NCBI GenBank assembly: GCA_913060675.1
Contig: CAJXUS010000045.1
Location: forward strand, 1 to 34,295
Length of the DNA: 34,295 nucleotides
Direction of reading: 5' to 3'
Source of the DNA: an uncultured Rhodospirillales bacterium
GTDB lineage: Bacteria > Pseudomonadota > Alphaproteobacteria > Kiloniellales > Kiloniellaceae
A program made the position numbers and the translations under genes. The notes beneath the pieces are model-generated. The model was given only the letters and a program-made list of their open reading frames with translations. It was not told the origin of the DNA and ran no database searches. Positions 24,268-32,245 of the stretch are shown here, in pieces (the first letter of the stretch is position 1; the number at the start of each line of letters is the position of its first letter).

Positions 24268-24945
24268 TCACGGGGTCATGAGAAAATCGATGATGAGTGT
24301 GGTAACTTCTTTTCCGTACTCTCCAGTTAATAAATCCTGCCCATGGGCAAAGCCGTCGTATTCAATGATTTTTTTTGGGTCACTGGTTTCTTCAAAAACT
24401 GAATAACTATCGGACCCCCACATATCTGACTTTGCAACGACAAAGAGCTTGGCAATCTTTGGGTCGGTGATGGCTGTTGCAGAAGTTGTGCTTAAAAGAA
24501 CGACTTTTTCTACTTTTCCTTCTGATTGGGCACTGGCTTGAAGAACGGATCCTCCGCCCATGGAAGCTCCAACCAACATAACTTTGTGATAGTCCTTACT
24601 CGCGAGAAATTTAATCGCATCCAATACGTCACGTCGACCGACGTCCTCTATGGATAGGGACGTTATCCCTTTGGTTTGTAACTTCTGGGCGAATTCGATC
24701 CAGCTTTCTTTGTGTGATGAATACTGATGGACCAGTATTACGGCTATGTTTTTTGAGTTAGATTTTGGAGGATTGCCTGGGAAATAAAGCGCATCATTTG
24801 TGTAGCCAAACTCAGAAGGAATTTGAACTTCCTTATGGTCGGTATCTGTGGCTAGCGTATCCGCCTGTAACGGAGAGAAGAGGGCAAAGGCTGAAATGGC
24901 CCCAAAGAGAACACCCAGTCTCAAAATGTAGAATGCAGCTTGCAT
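24268..24945 (-). CDS. Exported alpha/beta-hydrolase (dienelactone-hydrolase-like)
   Basis: This 225-residue protein has a signal peptide (residues 1-28, core LGVLFGAISAFALFSPLQA), so it is periplasmic. The alpha/beta hydrolase fold is clear: first strand and oxyanion region AVILVHQYSSHKESW, nucleophile elbow VGASMGGGSV (about residues 125-134, serine nucleophile), likely acid in LFVVAKSDMWG (about 168-178), and histidine in DGFAHGQDLL. A complete Ser-Asp-His triad is therefore likely, giving an esterase or lipase-like enzyme. AGGGAAAA precedes the ATG. Substrate and partner are not indicated; it lies alone between two kinase genes. Confidence 0.85.
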   Translation of the reverse strand: MQAAFYILRLGVLFGAISAFALFSPLQADTLATDTDHKEVQIPSEFGYTNDALYFPGNPPKSNSKNIAVILVHQYSSHKESWIEFAQKLQTKGITSLSIEDVGRRDVLDAIKFLASKDYHKVMLVGASMGGGSVLQASAQSEGKVEKVVLLSTTSATAITDPKIAKLFVVAKSDMWGSDSYSVFEETSDPKKIIEYDGFAHGQDLLTGEYGKEVTTLIIDFLMTP

Positions 24946-25071
24946 TTATTTTCCCTGATATGATTTGTGGTTCTCAGGACGTTGTTCTTATCGTCTAGGA
25001 AAGTTTAATTGTATGAAGGGTATATTTTGCAAACATAGGGGGCAATGACTATTTTGCCCAGTAATTTTCAT

Positions 25072-25119
25072 AGGGGACATTCAGGAGCATATTCAGGGGA
25101 CAGATGCCATAATTGACAT
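25072..25119. repeat. Possible REP/RAYT-type flank remnant
   Basis: AGGGGACATTCAGG (25072-25085) is followed by ATTCAGGGGACAGATG (25091-25106) and a CCATAATTGACAT tail. Motifs of the form GGGGACATTCAGGGGACAGAT flank REP-associated (IS200-like) transposases in many proteobacteria as I recall them. No transposase is present here, so this would be a relic. A similar TTGGGGACATTTAATAA occurs at about 9972-9988. Confidence 0.35.
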
Positions 25120-25156
25120 ATATCATCAGTGAAATTGACTGATTATCGGTCTTTTT

Positions 25157-26410
25157 TTATCCAGCCGTAACGATGGGATGTTCCTCGTAATGTGGTAATA
25201 TTGGTATTGCTGATATACTTCTTTCAGGAGGGAAACAAACGGTAACCGAGGTTCCCTTTCCAAGCTGACTTTCAATCGTCAGAGTGCCGCCATGGAGTTC
25301 GGTGAGAGAGTTGCAGATCGAAAGCCCAAGGCCTGTTCCTTCAAGAGGGGTTGAATGAATGTCCCCCCCGATTTGATGGAAAGGCTTGGTTAACTGTTTG
25401 ATATTATTGGCGGCAATCCCAGGACCGTTGTCATGAACCACGACGACAATAGATCCTTCATCAGAATGGTGCGCAGAAAAGGAGACACTTTCCCCTTCAG
25501 GAGAGAACTTGATCGCATTACTCAAGAGATTTGTAAAAATTTGACTGATGCGTCTTTCGTCACCGTAGAGTTCAGGGATTTCATTTAGAATATCAACCGA
25601 CAGCGTCACATCTTTTTGATCCGCCAGAGATTCAATGCAGTGAAGGCAGCTATTCATAACAGAAGGTATATCGATCGGATCTTCATAGAGCTCTTCTTCA
25701 CTTGCTTCTATTTTTGCGAGGTCGAGTACGTCGTTGACCAGAGCCAATAAATGAGTACCAGAATTTTTGATGTTTTCTATGTATTCTGTCTGTTTGTCGC
25801 TCTGTTCGCCGCAAAGCCCCAAAAGCATGGCTTCGGAAAAGCCAATGATGGCATTTAAAGGGGTGCGAAGTTCGTGGCTCATCTTGGCAAGGAATTGGTC
25901 TTTGGCCTGATTGGCGAGGTCTGATTCTTGCCTGCGGCTTATTTCTCTTTTCAAGCTTTCGGTTTGTTGTTTTAAACGCTGCTGGGTGAGCATTAACCCG
26001 GTGAGGTCATTGTGGGCTCCGATCATGCGAATGGGGGTGCCCTCATCGTTTCGGAGAATCATTCCCCGGCACCTGACCCAAACGGTTGATCCGTTTTTAT
26101 GTTTGTATCTGACTATTTGGTCATAGGGGTGGCTTGGGTCTTTACAATGCGCATTAAAATTTTCTGTGGAGGTGACTAGATCTTCAGGGTGGATAAGATC
26201 TTGCCATTCAGAGACAAGGTGTTCTTTGGTTTTTGGATCATGTCCCAACAAGTTCCAAAAACTGTCGTTCATCCATTCAATTTCGGGCTTTTCCAGATCC
26301 CAATACCACAAACCATCCAGAGTTGAATGTTGCAAAAATTCAAATATTTCCTGATTTGTTTTAACCAAAAAAGAGAGTTCATTTTCGAGATAATGCTTAT
26401 TGTCATTCAT
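25157..26410 (-). CDS. PAS-containing sensor histidine kinase
   Basis: This 417-residue cytoplasmic kinase has a PAS domain with PAC (about residues 22-138; LDGLWYWDLEKPEIEWMND, then VWVRCRGMILRNDEGTPIRMIGAHNDLT). A short coiled coil (140-170) leads to the HisKA helix with H179 in KMSHELRTPLNAIIGFSEAM. The HATPase domain has the N box (FTNLLSNAIKFSPEG, about 290-304), G1 VHDNGPGI and G2 GTGLGLSICNSL. There is no receiver and no transmembrane segment. The first ATG is used. It lies 211 bp after the exported hydrolase gene region and has no adjacent response regulator; the hybrid kinase 1.3 kb downstream has two receivers and could be a partner. Confidence 0.92.
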   Translation of the reverse strand: MNDNKHYLENELSFLVKTNQEIFEFLQHSTLDGLWYWDLEKPEIEWMNDSFWNLLGHDPKTKEHLVSEWQDLIHPEDLVTSTENFNAHCKDPSHPYDQIVRYKHKNGSTVWVRCRGMILRNDEGTPIRMIGAHNDLTGLMLTQQRLKQQTESLKREISRRQESDLANQAKDQFLAKMSHELRTPLNAIIGFSEAMLLGLCGEQSDKQTEYIENIKNSGTHLLALVNDVLDLAKIEASEEELYEDPIDIPSVMNSCLHCIESLADQKDVTLSVDILNEIPELYGDERRISQIFTNLLSNAIKFSPEGESVSFSAHHSDEGSIVVVVHDNGPGIAANNIKQLTKPFHQIGGDIHSTPLEGTGLGLSICNSLTELHGGTLTIESQLGKGTSVTVCFPPERSISAIPILPHYEEHPIVTAG

Positions 26411-26668
26411 CTGGACACACCCTTCGGCAATGGTAATACTAAAATCCTAAAACACACCTCTTATCGACGCTTAAAATCAAAATATTTTCTTATATTTTAC
26501 CAATAATCTTATAGTGTTATTATGAAATACCACCAAAAGAAGCTTCATTGTACACTTTCGCTCGTTAAGAGAGTGTTATTGTCGCAATATTTTATGTGAA
26601 AAGTATCGTTATTTATTCATCTTCAATATAACCTATTGTAGCTTTTAGGAGTTGATTACAGGCCGGAT
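26411..26668. other. AT-rich spacer upstream of the sensor kinase
   Basis: These 258 bases are strongly AT-rich and hold no recognisable gene. The promoter of the kinase gene is expected here; I cannot place it with confidence. Confidence 0.4.
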
Positions 26669-27061
26669 TTACGGGGATTTTTGAACGAAGTGGCATTGTT
26701 TATATGCACCAATAAAATCCTCAAAGAGTGAGTTAGGCTGATCCTTTGGAGATGTATTTCTGTTGGGTGAGGATCGCGACAAAATCTCAAAAGCTCGCGT
26801 GGTTTCTACATAGCTGTTTAAGATAAATGAGCGTACTTTTTCAGCGATGTTGTTGTCGTTACAAATCTCGTAAGCGCCTTGGTGATTGTCGTCATAGCCA
26901 TAGAGTTCTACTTCGCCTACAAGTAAAACACCGTCCTCTAATCCTATGTTTACCCGCGCATCAAACTCCGCCGCGACCCGACCACCACAGCTGTATTCAT
27001 AGGTTGTCTCTAGCTTTGTCGGGAAAGACGAAGATGATGCCACAGAAAAAATAACTGCCAT
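26669..27061 (-). CDS. Small protein of unknown family (130 aa)
   Basis: I do not recognise this protein. The ATG at 27061 has TTGGAGT 5-6 bases upstream. The N-terminus (MAVIFSVASSSSFPTKLETTYEYSCGG) is followed by a beta-rich core (RVAAEFDARVNIGLEDGVLLVGEVELYGYDD) and a helical part with two cysteines (EICNDN, YKQCHF). There is no signal peptide or membrane helix. It is the last gene of the minus-strand run containing the four-helix membrane proteins, 119 bp after the first of them. Confidence 0.55.
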   Translation of the reverse strand: MAVIFSVASSSSFPTKLETTYEYSCGGRVAAEFDARVNIGLEDGVLLVGEVELYGYDDNHQGAYEICNDNNIAEKVRSFILNSYVETTRAFEILSRSSPNRNTSPKDQPNSLFEDFIGAYKQCHFVQKSP

Positions 27062-27180
27062 TCGTTACTCCAATGATTGAGACCAATTTGGAAGGATCGG
27101 GCAGCTATTTTATTGTTAAAATAATGGAGCTTACAAAGTATCTCGGTATCGAGATTAATAAACCGAATTAGGTTTGAAGG

Positions 27181-27972
27181 TCATTCAAACACCTCGAGAT
27201 CTTGAGGGTAAAAATGATGTTGACGTTGAAAGAGCCAGCGATGGGCAAACCAACCAAAGAGACCCCATAGGGGCAGGAGAACGAATATACTTAGGCCATA
27301 TGTAGAAAATATAAAATTAAATAATCGGTATAGGAATCCTTCTAAAATAAATCGAAAATGCAGGCCTGGAAATTCAAGAATTCCCTCCAGTTGAAAAATC
27401 GATAAACGTTCTTCAATTACACTGATAAAAGTGAAGAGGGTTAAGGCAAAAATCCCTGCTAGCATGCTGCCAAGGATGACTTGTTTGGGGGCATAAGTAC
27501 CGGTGAAAACGAAACGGGGCAGGAGGGTGGATCCCAGTAAAAATCCGGAAAGAAATGATGCCAGACTAATACCTCCCCCCGATGGACCAAGCTGTAAGGC
27601 GACGACTGCGGGTGACGGACCCAGGCGTAAATATATGTAATAAAAAATCAGAAAAAGAGAGAAGAGAAAAGGGATTGTAATAATAAGGATGAGGATGCCT
27701 TTGATAGCAGTACCTGTTCGGGTCCTGGGTTTTACTTCAGAGGTCACTTTTTTGAAAAGGAGGGTTATGAGAAGGAAGCCAAGGATAAGACAGGAAAGTA
27801 ATATTGTGAGGTCAAAGAGCTGGTATCCACCCGCCGCAAAACCATGCTGAAGATTGGTGATTTTACCATCGAGAAAACTAGATAAGCAGGCTATTATTCC
27901 GGCGAAGAGGCCAAGGGAAAGGCGTAAAATGCTAGATATCCTCATCTTCTGTATCTTTGTTATTGAATTCAT
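27181..27972 (-). CDS. Multi-pass membrane protein, four-helix family (long copy, 263 aa)
   Basis: This is a member of a locally duplicated membrane-protein family (see 28010-28534, 29401-29970 and 31365-31898). It opens LRLSLGLFAGIIACLSSF and has GFLLGSTLLPRFVFTGTYAPKQVILGSMLAG and a C-terminal helix LPLWGLFGWFAHRWLF, matching the shared pattern: an N-terminal helix, a G-x-x-LPRFF-Y-x-x-x-A-I-G-G loop-helix and a last helix ending in basic and aromatic residues. It is longer than its relatives because of an extra pair of helices (about residues 50-110). The frame is open to a TTG at 28017 that overlaps the upstream stop by 8 bases. I start at the ATG at 27972; an ATG at 27945 fits the relatives equally well. 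Function is unknown. Confidence 0.65.
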   Translation of the reverse strand: MNSITKIQKMRISSILRLSLGLFAGIIACLSSFLDGKITNLQHGFAAGGYQLFDLTILLSCLILGFLLITLLFKKVTSEVKPRTRTGTAIKGILILIITIPFLFSLFLIFYYIYLRLGPSPAVVALQLGPSGGGISLASFLSGFLLGSTLLPRFVFTGTYAPKQVILGSMLAGIFALTLFTFISVIEERLSIFQLEGILEFPGLHFRFILEGFLYRLFNFIFSTYGLSIFVLLPLWGLFGWFAHRWLFQRQHHFYPQDLEVFE

Positions 27973-28009
27973 TTTCGTGATTTTCTTCTCTTGTCCGGTG
28001 CTGTGTTTC

Positions 28010-28534
28010 TCAATCAAACACAGCTAAATGTGTTGAGGTGAAACGGTCACGAAAGCGGAAAATCAAACCATATATGACCCTTGCAATCCAACCACCAAGC
28101 AGGGGCAGAAGGATGCTTGCAAGTAAAAGGAAAAGAAGGTGCGAACCTAGGATCGACAGCCAAATTTCCGATAAATTATCAGAGTTTATCAGGGTGACCG
28201 CCAAAGACGTAACTTGGTAAAGAACCAGTGCCACCCAGAACGTAAATACACCTCCCCTAAAGGCGCGCTCTCTTTTGTACTCAAAAAGTTCTATGTATTT
28301 TGGAAAGATAAAATATCCAGCGATTAAAGCGCCAGGAATAGAGAGAAAATCGTCACCCATAACAATTTTTGCACTTTTAACAACTTCTACACTTCCTTTT
28401 GCATCTTCTGAGCTAAAAGAGTAGCTGGCATTAGAAGCATCGAGGCCGAAGATCAGATAAAAACTAAGGCCGGTAATCGCTGCAAGTAAAAGGCGTAGAG
28501 AAAGGGAGATGGGTGGGGGCGATAGCTCACTCAT
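28010..28534 (-). CDS. Four-helix membrane protein family (174 aa)
   Basis: This 174-residue protein has about four transmembrane helices (residues 9-28, 60-78, 92-113, 126-160). Its shared family landmarks are LRLLLAAITGLSFYLIF at the start, GALIAGYFIFPKYIELFEYKRERAFRGGVF in the middle and LLPLLGGWIARVIYGLIFRFRDRF at the end. An AAGGCAG lies about 8 bases before the ATG. Its stop overlaps the open frame of the next family member, so the two are probably co-transcribed. No function is known to me for this family, and sequence divergence between copies is high. Confidence 0.65.
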   Translation of the reverse strand: MSELSPPPISLSLRLLLAAITGLSFYLIFGLDASNASYSFSSEDAKGSVEVVKSAKIVMGDDFLSIPGALIAGYFIFPKYIELFEYKRERAFRGGVFTFWVALVLYQVTSLAVTLINSDNLSEIWLSILGSHLLFLLLASILLPLLGGWIARVIYGLIFRFRDRFTSTHLAVFD

Positions 28535-28704
28535 ATCGTACTGCCTTTTTTGCTTCTGAATTTAAGTCTAGCGAGCAGTAAAGGGCAATAGTATTCATAA
28601 GTCGAATGAAATATTCTACTCTTAATTGTTATGAAAACGCCTATTCTCAATGTGGACAACCTTTCGTCCCCTTCAAATAATCTCAGTTTTATAGGTAGAA
28701 AGTA

Positions 28705-28905
28705 CTAAAGAGCGCCTAACTTCATATGGCGATTAACGTCTTTGTAGAGCAGGTAGCTGGTGTGATTGGCCCCGACAAAGAGTTCAAGGCTGAATCCATG
28801 GGTTAGGATAACAATTTTATTCGAAATCATCATGTAAAAACACGCGATCAGACAGGCATAAAAGCCCAAGAGAAATCGAAGAAAGAATGGTGCTTTATAT
28901 GTCAT
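28705..28905 (-). pseudogene. Chimeric remnant: four-helix family start fused to allE tail
   Basis: The frame begins with MTYKAPFFLRFLLGFYACL, which matches the start of the four-helix family (compare LRLSLGLFAGIIACL at 27181-27972, and HGF about 28 residues later in both). After about 50 residues it switches to YLLYKDVNRHMKLGAL, the last 16 residues of AllE encoded at 30272-31099 (there ending LGGL). The DNA is identical to allE over 38 bases and about 70 percent alike from there through the stop. The rest of both genes is missing, so this is a recombination remnant, not a functional AllE. A short membrane peptide could still be made. No ribosome binding site is evident for the ATG at 28905. 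Confidence 0.75.
28720..28757. repeat. 38-bp exact direct repeat, copy A (allE 3-prime end)
   Basis: This stretch is identical to 30287-30324, which lies inside the end of allE. The flanks differ, apart from partial identity on the left side through the stop codons. The repeat marks the junction of the chimeric remnant. Confidence 0.9.
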
Positions 28906-28929
28906 GAGTGCAGTAAAGATAAAAAACAC

Positions 28930-29091
28930 CCGTAAGTCGAGTGTTTTTTGGCGATGTTTGAATTTATCTTTTTCACCGTTTAGAGCCAGGGGGGGCCGTT
29001 CAATTTCAAAAGTTTAAGTAACTTGTCTAGTACCGATGACTGTGAAGGGGCAGAGACATTCCAATGGAAATAAATTACGCTGGAGGATGGA
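28930..29091. other. Intergenic spacer
   Basis: No gene is visible. Together with the RMF-like remnant to its right it separates the chimeric remnant from the intact family member at 29401-29970. Confidence 0.4.
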
Positions 29092-29354
29092 TTATAAAAT
29101 GATGCTTTTAGAGCGGACGGCTTCTGAAAATTTGGATCTTAGGCAAATTAAATTTGAGCGATAAAAGTTTGGCCCTAGCCAGGCTGCAAACTGCCGACCA
29201 GTTTCATAGGCTTGTTCAGAGCTTTTCAGACCGGGATTGGGGCCTTTGCATTTTTTTGGGTATTGAAAAGGCAGCTCACGGCGGTAATCCTCATATCCTT
29301 TTTGGAAGGCGTCTGAGCGAAAGAGTTGATCAACAGACGTGACGATAAATCCAT
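29092..29354 (-). pseudogene. Small ribosome-modulation-factor-like gene, apparently frameshifted near its start
   Basis: A minus-strand frame open from 29373 to its TAA at 29092-29094 encodes VDQLFRSDAFQKGYEDYRREL, a basic proline/cysteine segment (YPKKCKGPNPG), AYETGRQFAAWLG and a tail FSEAVRSKSIIL. The A-F-x-x-G-Y and A-Y-x-x-G-R-x-x-A-A-W pattern recalls small RMF-like proteins. That frame has no ATG, GTG or TTG. An ATG at 29354 with AGGGA just upstream lies in another frame and would need one indel within its first eight codons. Either a real frameshift or a sequencing error explains this. The resemblance to RMF is from memory and moderate; the hidden coding signal is seen directly. Confidence 0.4.
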
Positions 29355-29400
29355 TGGAATTCCCTAAGGTTTCTTAGTGCTGTATCATCGCTTTAGTCTC

Positions 29401-29970
29401 TTAAGTTTTGTCTAGACGCCAATAGGCTTGGTTTTTGTTGTTATGGTAGGTGTAGCGATATAGAGGCCAAGCTGTGAGTAGACCATAAATCGCAGAAATC
29501 AGAAAACTAATCAAAAAGAATAAGCTCAAGGGGCCTAAATCTTGAATTACGGTATTCGGCGCTTGTGCTTGACCGAAAGACGGCGGGGAGTAAATTCCGT
29601 GTTCGGCGTGCAAGAGTGACAACAGGCTATTATTTTCAGTAAGAACAAAAGTGCTCGAGACGATTGGGGTGCTGAGAATAACGAGTGCGAAAATCATTGC
29701 GAGGATAAAACTCACTGCGCCCCCAATAAGAGCCTGTTTTTTGTTATAGAAATCAGGAGAAAAAAATGACGGTAGGATAAAAAATCCTGTAGCAGAAAAG
29801 CTGGAAATAATGATTACAGTTCTTATGCCCAAAAATTCGTAATAACAAAAATACTGCTGTAGGGAAGCCATTGAAAGGGCTTTAGAACAAGTCTCAAACA
29901 CTATAAACCCAATGCCTCCACAATAAAGGGCGAGTAATATACGGAGCCGGAGAGTTGGCATTAGCTTCAT
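29401..29970 (-). CDS. Four-helix membrane protein family (189 aa)
   Basis: This 189-residue member of the local family has helices at about residues 9-30, 42-70, 82-104 and 148-170. Landmarks are LRLRILLALYCGGIGFIVF at the start, FFILPSFFSPDFYNKKQALIGGAVSF in the middle and LISAIYGLLTAWPLYRYTYHNN at the end. AGGG lies about 10 bases before the ATG at 29970. A long hydrophilic loop (about 118-145, ENNSLLSLLHAEHGIYSPPSF) separates the last two helices and probably faces the periplasm. Function is unknown. Confidence 0.65.
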   Translation of the reverse strand: MKLMPTLRLRILLALYCGGIGFIVFETCSKALSMASLQQYFCYYEFLGIRTVIIISSFSATGFFILPSFFSPDFYNKKQALIGGAVSFILAMIFALVILSTPIVSSTFVLTENNSLLSLLHAEHGIYSPPSFGQAQAPNTVIQDLGPLSLFFLISFLISAIYGLLTAWPLYRYTYHNNKNQAYWRLDKT

Positions 29971-30271
29971 GATTATGCCCTAAACTGATTGCTCGAATGA
30001 AGGTATGGCGAGTTGGCGAATATATAGCAGAGTGTGTACGGCGTATTTTTTGTCAAAATAGAATTGCCAATCAACATGCGACGAGGTGCACCTTGGCATG
30101 TTTTTCTTGTTTAACTGTTAATTATTGGCGCGAGAAAGAGGCTAATTTAATTTAAAAGGCTTTGAGTTTTTACTCTTGGAATAGAAGGGCTGTTCCAACA
30201 TAAAGGGAGAGCGGAGCCAGATTTTCGCTGGCTCCTATTATCGTAAATAATCAGGTCTATCTAACTGAGCC
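29971..30271. other. Spacer between allE and the four-helix gene
   Basis: I see no gene in these 301 bases. They contain the hairpin at 30213-30235 just after allE; otherwise they are AT-rich and probably carry the promoter of the gene at 29401-29970. Confidence 0.45.
30213..30235 (-). terminator. Hairpin downstream of allE
   Basis: GGAGCCAG (30213-30220) pairs perfectly with CTGGCTCC (30228-30235) across a 7-base loop, about 37 bases after the allE stop. On the allE strand it is followed by CGCTCTCCCTTTATG and not by a clean T-run, so it may be a weak intrinsic terminator or an RNA-stabilising hairpin. Confidence 0.55.
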
Positions 30272-31099
30272 TTAAAGGCCACCTAGCTTCATATGGCGAT
30301 TAACGTCTTTGTAGAGCAGGTAGCGGAACGGGCCGGGGCCGCCGGCGTAGCAGGCTTGTGGGCAGAAGGCACGTAGCCACATATAATCCCCGGCTTCAAC
30401 TTCGACCCAGTCCTGATTGAGGCGATAGACCGCCTTGCCTTCGAGCACATAGAGCCCGTGTTCCATCACATGGGTTTCGGCAAAGGGGATCACGCCGCCG
30501 GGCTGGAAGGTGACGATATTAACGTGCATGTCGTAGCGCAGGTCATCTGGTTCGACAAAGCGCGTTGTTGCCCACTTTTCGTCGGTGTCGGGCATAGCGG
30601 TGGGGGCTACGTCTTTTTCGTTGGTGACAAAGGCATCGGGTTTATCAATTCCTTCGACGGCTTCATAGGCTTTGCGTATCCAGTGGAACTTCGCCAAGGC
30701 GTCGGTGTCGTTGACAAGGGTCCAGTTACAGCCCGCAGGTAGGTAAGCATAACCGCCCTCGATAAGGGCATGAGTTTTACCTTCAATGGTAAGCGATAGC
30801 CCGCCTTCGACGACAAAAATTACGCCCTGTGCGTTCGTATTTGGCTCTGGCTTAGTGCTGCCGCCGCCGGGCTGGACTTCCATAATGTACTGGCAAAATG
30901 TTTCCGCAAAACCTGAAAGTGGGCGCGACAGCACCCACAATCTTGTCTTATCCCAATGCGGCAGGTAGCTGGTGACAATGTCGCTCATGGTCCCCTTTGG
31001 GATCACGGCGTAGGCCTCGGTAAACATGGCGCGATCGGTCAAAATCTGGGTCTGCGGGGCTAGACCGCCCTGGGGAGAATAGTAAGAAGATTGCGACAT
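30272..31099 (-). CDS. allE: (S)-ureidoglycine aminohydrolase
   Basis: This bicupin enzyme hydrolyses (S)-ureidoglycine to (S)-ureidoglycolate and ammonia in allantoin breakdown. It has 275 residues, normal for AllE. The opening SYYSPQGGLAPQTQILTDRAMFTEAYAVIPKGTMSDIV is characteristic. The first cupin holds GVIFVVEGGLSLTIEG; the second holds FAETHVMEHGLYVLEGKAVYRLN, where the His, Glu and Gln-type metal ligands (manganese in known AllE) are expected, followed by GDYMWLRAFCPQACYAGGPGPFRYLLYKDVNRHM. The start at 31099 (MSQSSYYSP) has GAGGTCC about 6 bases upstream. No other ureide gene is in the window, so it is isolated from its pathway, set among four-helix family genes. A copy of its tail lies at 28705-28757. 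Confidence 0.93.
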   Translation of the reverse strand: MSQSSYYSPQGGLAPQTQILTDRAMFTEAYAVIPKGTMSDIVTSYLPHWDKTRLWVLSRPLSGFAETFCQYIMEVQPGGGSTKPEPNTNAQGVIFVVEGGLSLTIEGKTHALIEGGYAYLPAGCNWTLVNDTDALAKFHWIRKAYEAVEGIDKPDAFVTNEKDVAPTAMPDTDEKWATTRFVEPDDLRYDMHVNIVTFQPGGVIPFAETHVMEHGLYVLEGKAVYRLNQDWVEVEAGDYMWLRAFCPQACYAGGPGPFRYLLYKDVNRHMKLGGL

Positions 31100-31364
31100 G
31101 TTTGGACCTCGGAACGAATAGGGGAAACGCATTACAGTAATTAAACATCAACGAAAATGATGCTGTGGCCTAATATCACTATTCTATCACTCAAGTGGCA
31201 AGCCCTAAACGTGCAAAGACCTATTCCTAAGCGGATAAACCGATTGGTTTATCGATCTTGTCGTGATTACATTTAGATTATTACCTTAGACGCAAAGAGA
31301 TAAGTGTCGGCCGCCTACATGAGGATGCAGGAACGACAGGTAAAGGTTAAGTGGATCGACTATG

Positions 31365-31898
31365 TTATGCTTTGTTGAAGCGCCATTTGTATAACGCCCA
31401 ACTCAGAAAACCGTACACAGGTGCGCTGAGGACCGTAAAAATCATAAAGATGGAGAGAACAAAGTAAGGGCTGCTCGTTTCAGGAACTAATGGGGCTAGA
31501 AAGCCCAGCCCAAGTTCAGAGAGAGGTGGCGCAAGGTCGTACCCTAATACGTCATAAGGTAAGGGATAGGGTTGGATTATTAAGGGGTTAAAGGCCAATA
31601 GGAAAAAGGCAAAAAACAGTACCCCTGCAATTACGGCACGCCTCGGTTTGTAAACTCGGGAATGAAAAAAGCGTGGCAGGATTAAAAGCCCGGCAAAGAA
31701 ATAACCAGCTGCGGGAATAAGAAAACTCTCAGGATTGAGGACGACGAAATATCTGTTATGAAAACCATCTCCATAATAGGCGATAAAAGAATACAGTTGA
31801 AGGAACAGAATCATTCCCGGCAGCCCAAGAATTGCACTGAAAAGGCCAAGGATTACGCGGTGTTTGAGGGTGGGTTTTAGGTTTGGTTTTATGGGCAT
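31365..31898 (-). CDS. Four-helix membrane protein family (177 aa)
   Basis: This 177-residue family member has helices at about residues 14-34, 51-70, 80-103 and 145-170. Landmarks are LKHRVILGLFSAILGLPGMILF, GYFFAGLLILPRFFHSRVYKPRRAVIAGVLFF and VLSAPVYGFLSWALYKWRFNK. It shows the family motif (ILPRFF-x4-Y-x-x-x-A-V-I-A/G-G-V) most clearly. The hydrophilic segment between helices 3 and 4 (LGYDLAPPLSELGLGF) is rich in proline and acidic residues. No strong ribosome binding site is seen before the ATG at 31898. Function is unknown. Confidence 0.65.
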   Translation of the reverse strand: MPIKPNLKPTLKHRVILGLFSAILGLPGMILFLQLYSFIAYYGDGFHNRYFVVLNPESFLIPAAGYFFAGLLILPRFFHSRVYKPRRAVIAGVLFFAFFLLAFNPLIIQPYPLPYDVLGYDLAPPLSELGLGFLAPLVPETSSPYFVLSIFMIFTVLSAPVYGFLSWALYKWRFNKA

Positions 31899-31954
31899 GG
31901 GTTAGTCAGGTGTCTCTTTTGATTTGGTGATTTTTTTCGTTGTTAGTCAATGGT

Positions 31955-32137
31955 TTATGCCTTTGTCCAGAACCATCCTTTACGTGGGAGGAAGTAAAGG
32001 CAGATATAGATAGCAGAAGAAGTGATACTGCACAAAAGGGTAAGGATGAGAAGAATTATAAAGAAATTTAGAGAAAGGAAAGAAAAAGCCATTAAGGAAA
32101 AAGTGCAACCGCTGGCCACCTCTGGGAAGTTTAACAA
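31955..32137 (-). pseudogene. C-terminal fragment of a further four-helix family member
   Basis: The 60-codon frame contains one strong helix (FLSLNFFIILLILTLLCSITSSAIYICLYF) followed by a basic and aromatic tail, as in the last helix of the family (compare YFVLSIFMIFTVLSAPVYGFLSWALYKW at 31365-31898). An in-frame stop at 32153-32155 closes the frame upstream, and the IS110 element begins about 100 bp further. The 5-prime part of the gene is missing, probably removed or displaced with the insertion. Confidence 0.45.
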
Positions 32138-32245
32138 GTCGGGAGCTTGTGTTTATTGGATATTGATTTTAATAGAAGAAAGGGATGTCCTCTGTAACGT
32201 AAGTAACGGGTTTTACTCTTGGCTTGGTGATTGCTCTGATGGAGT

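Noticed and set aside
25125..25158. Hairpin ATCAGT/ACTGAT followed by a T-run on the plus strand
   Set aside because: No plus-strand gene ends there, and on the kinase strand the T-run becomes an A-run upstream of the hairpin, so it is not a terminator for that gene.
21979..26410. A complete two-component system
   Set aside because: Two kinases are present, but no response regulator with an output domain is encoded nearby; the receivers belong to the hybrid kinase itself.
30272..31099. An allantoin-utilisation operon
   Set aside because: Only allE is present; none of the neighbours is a ureide or purine gene.
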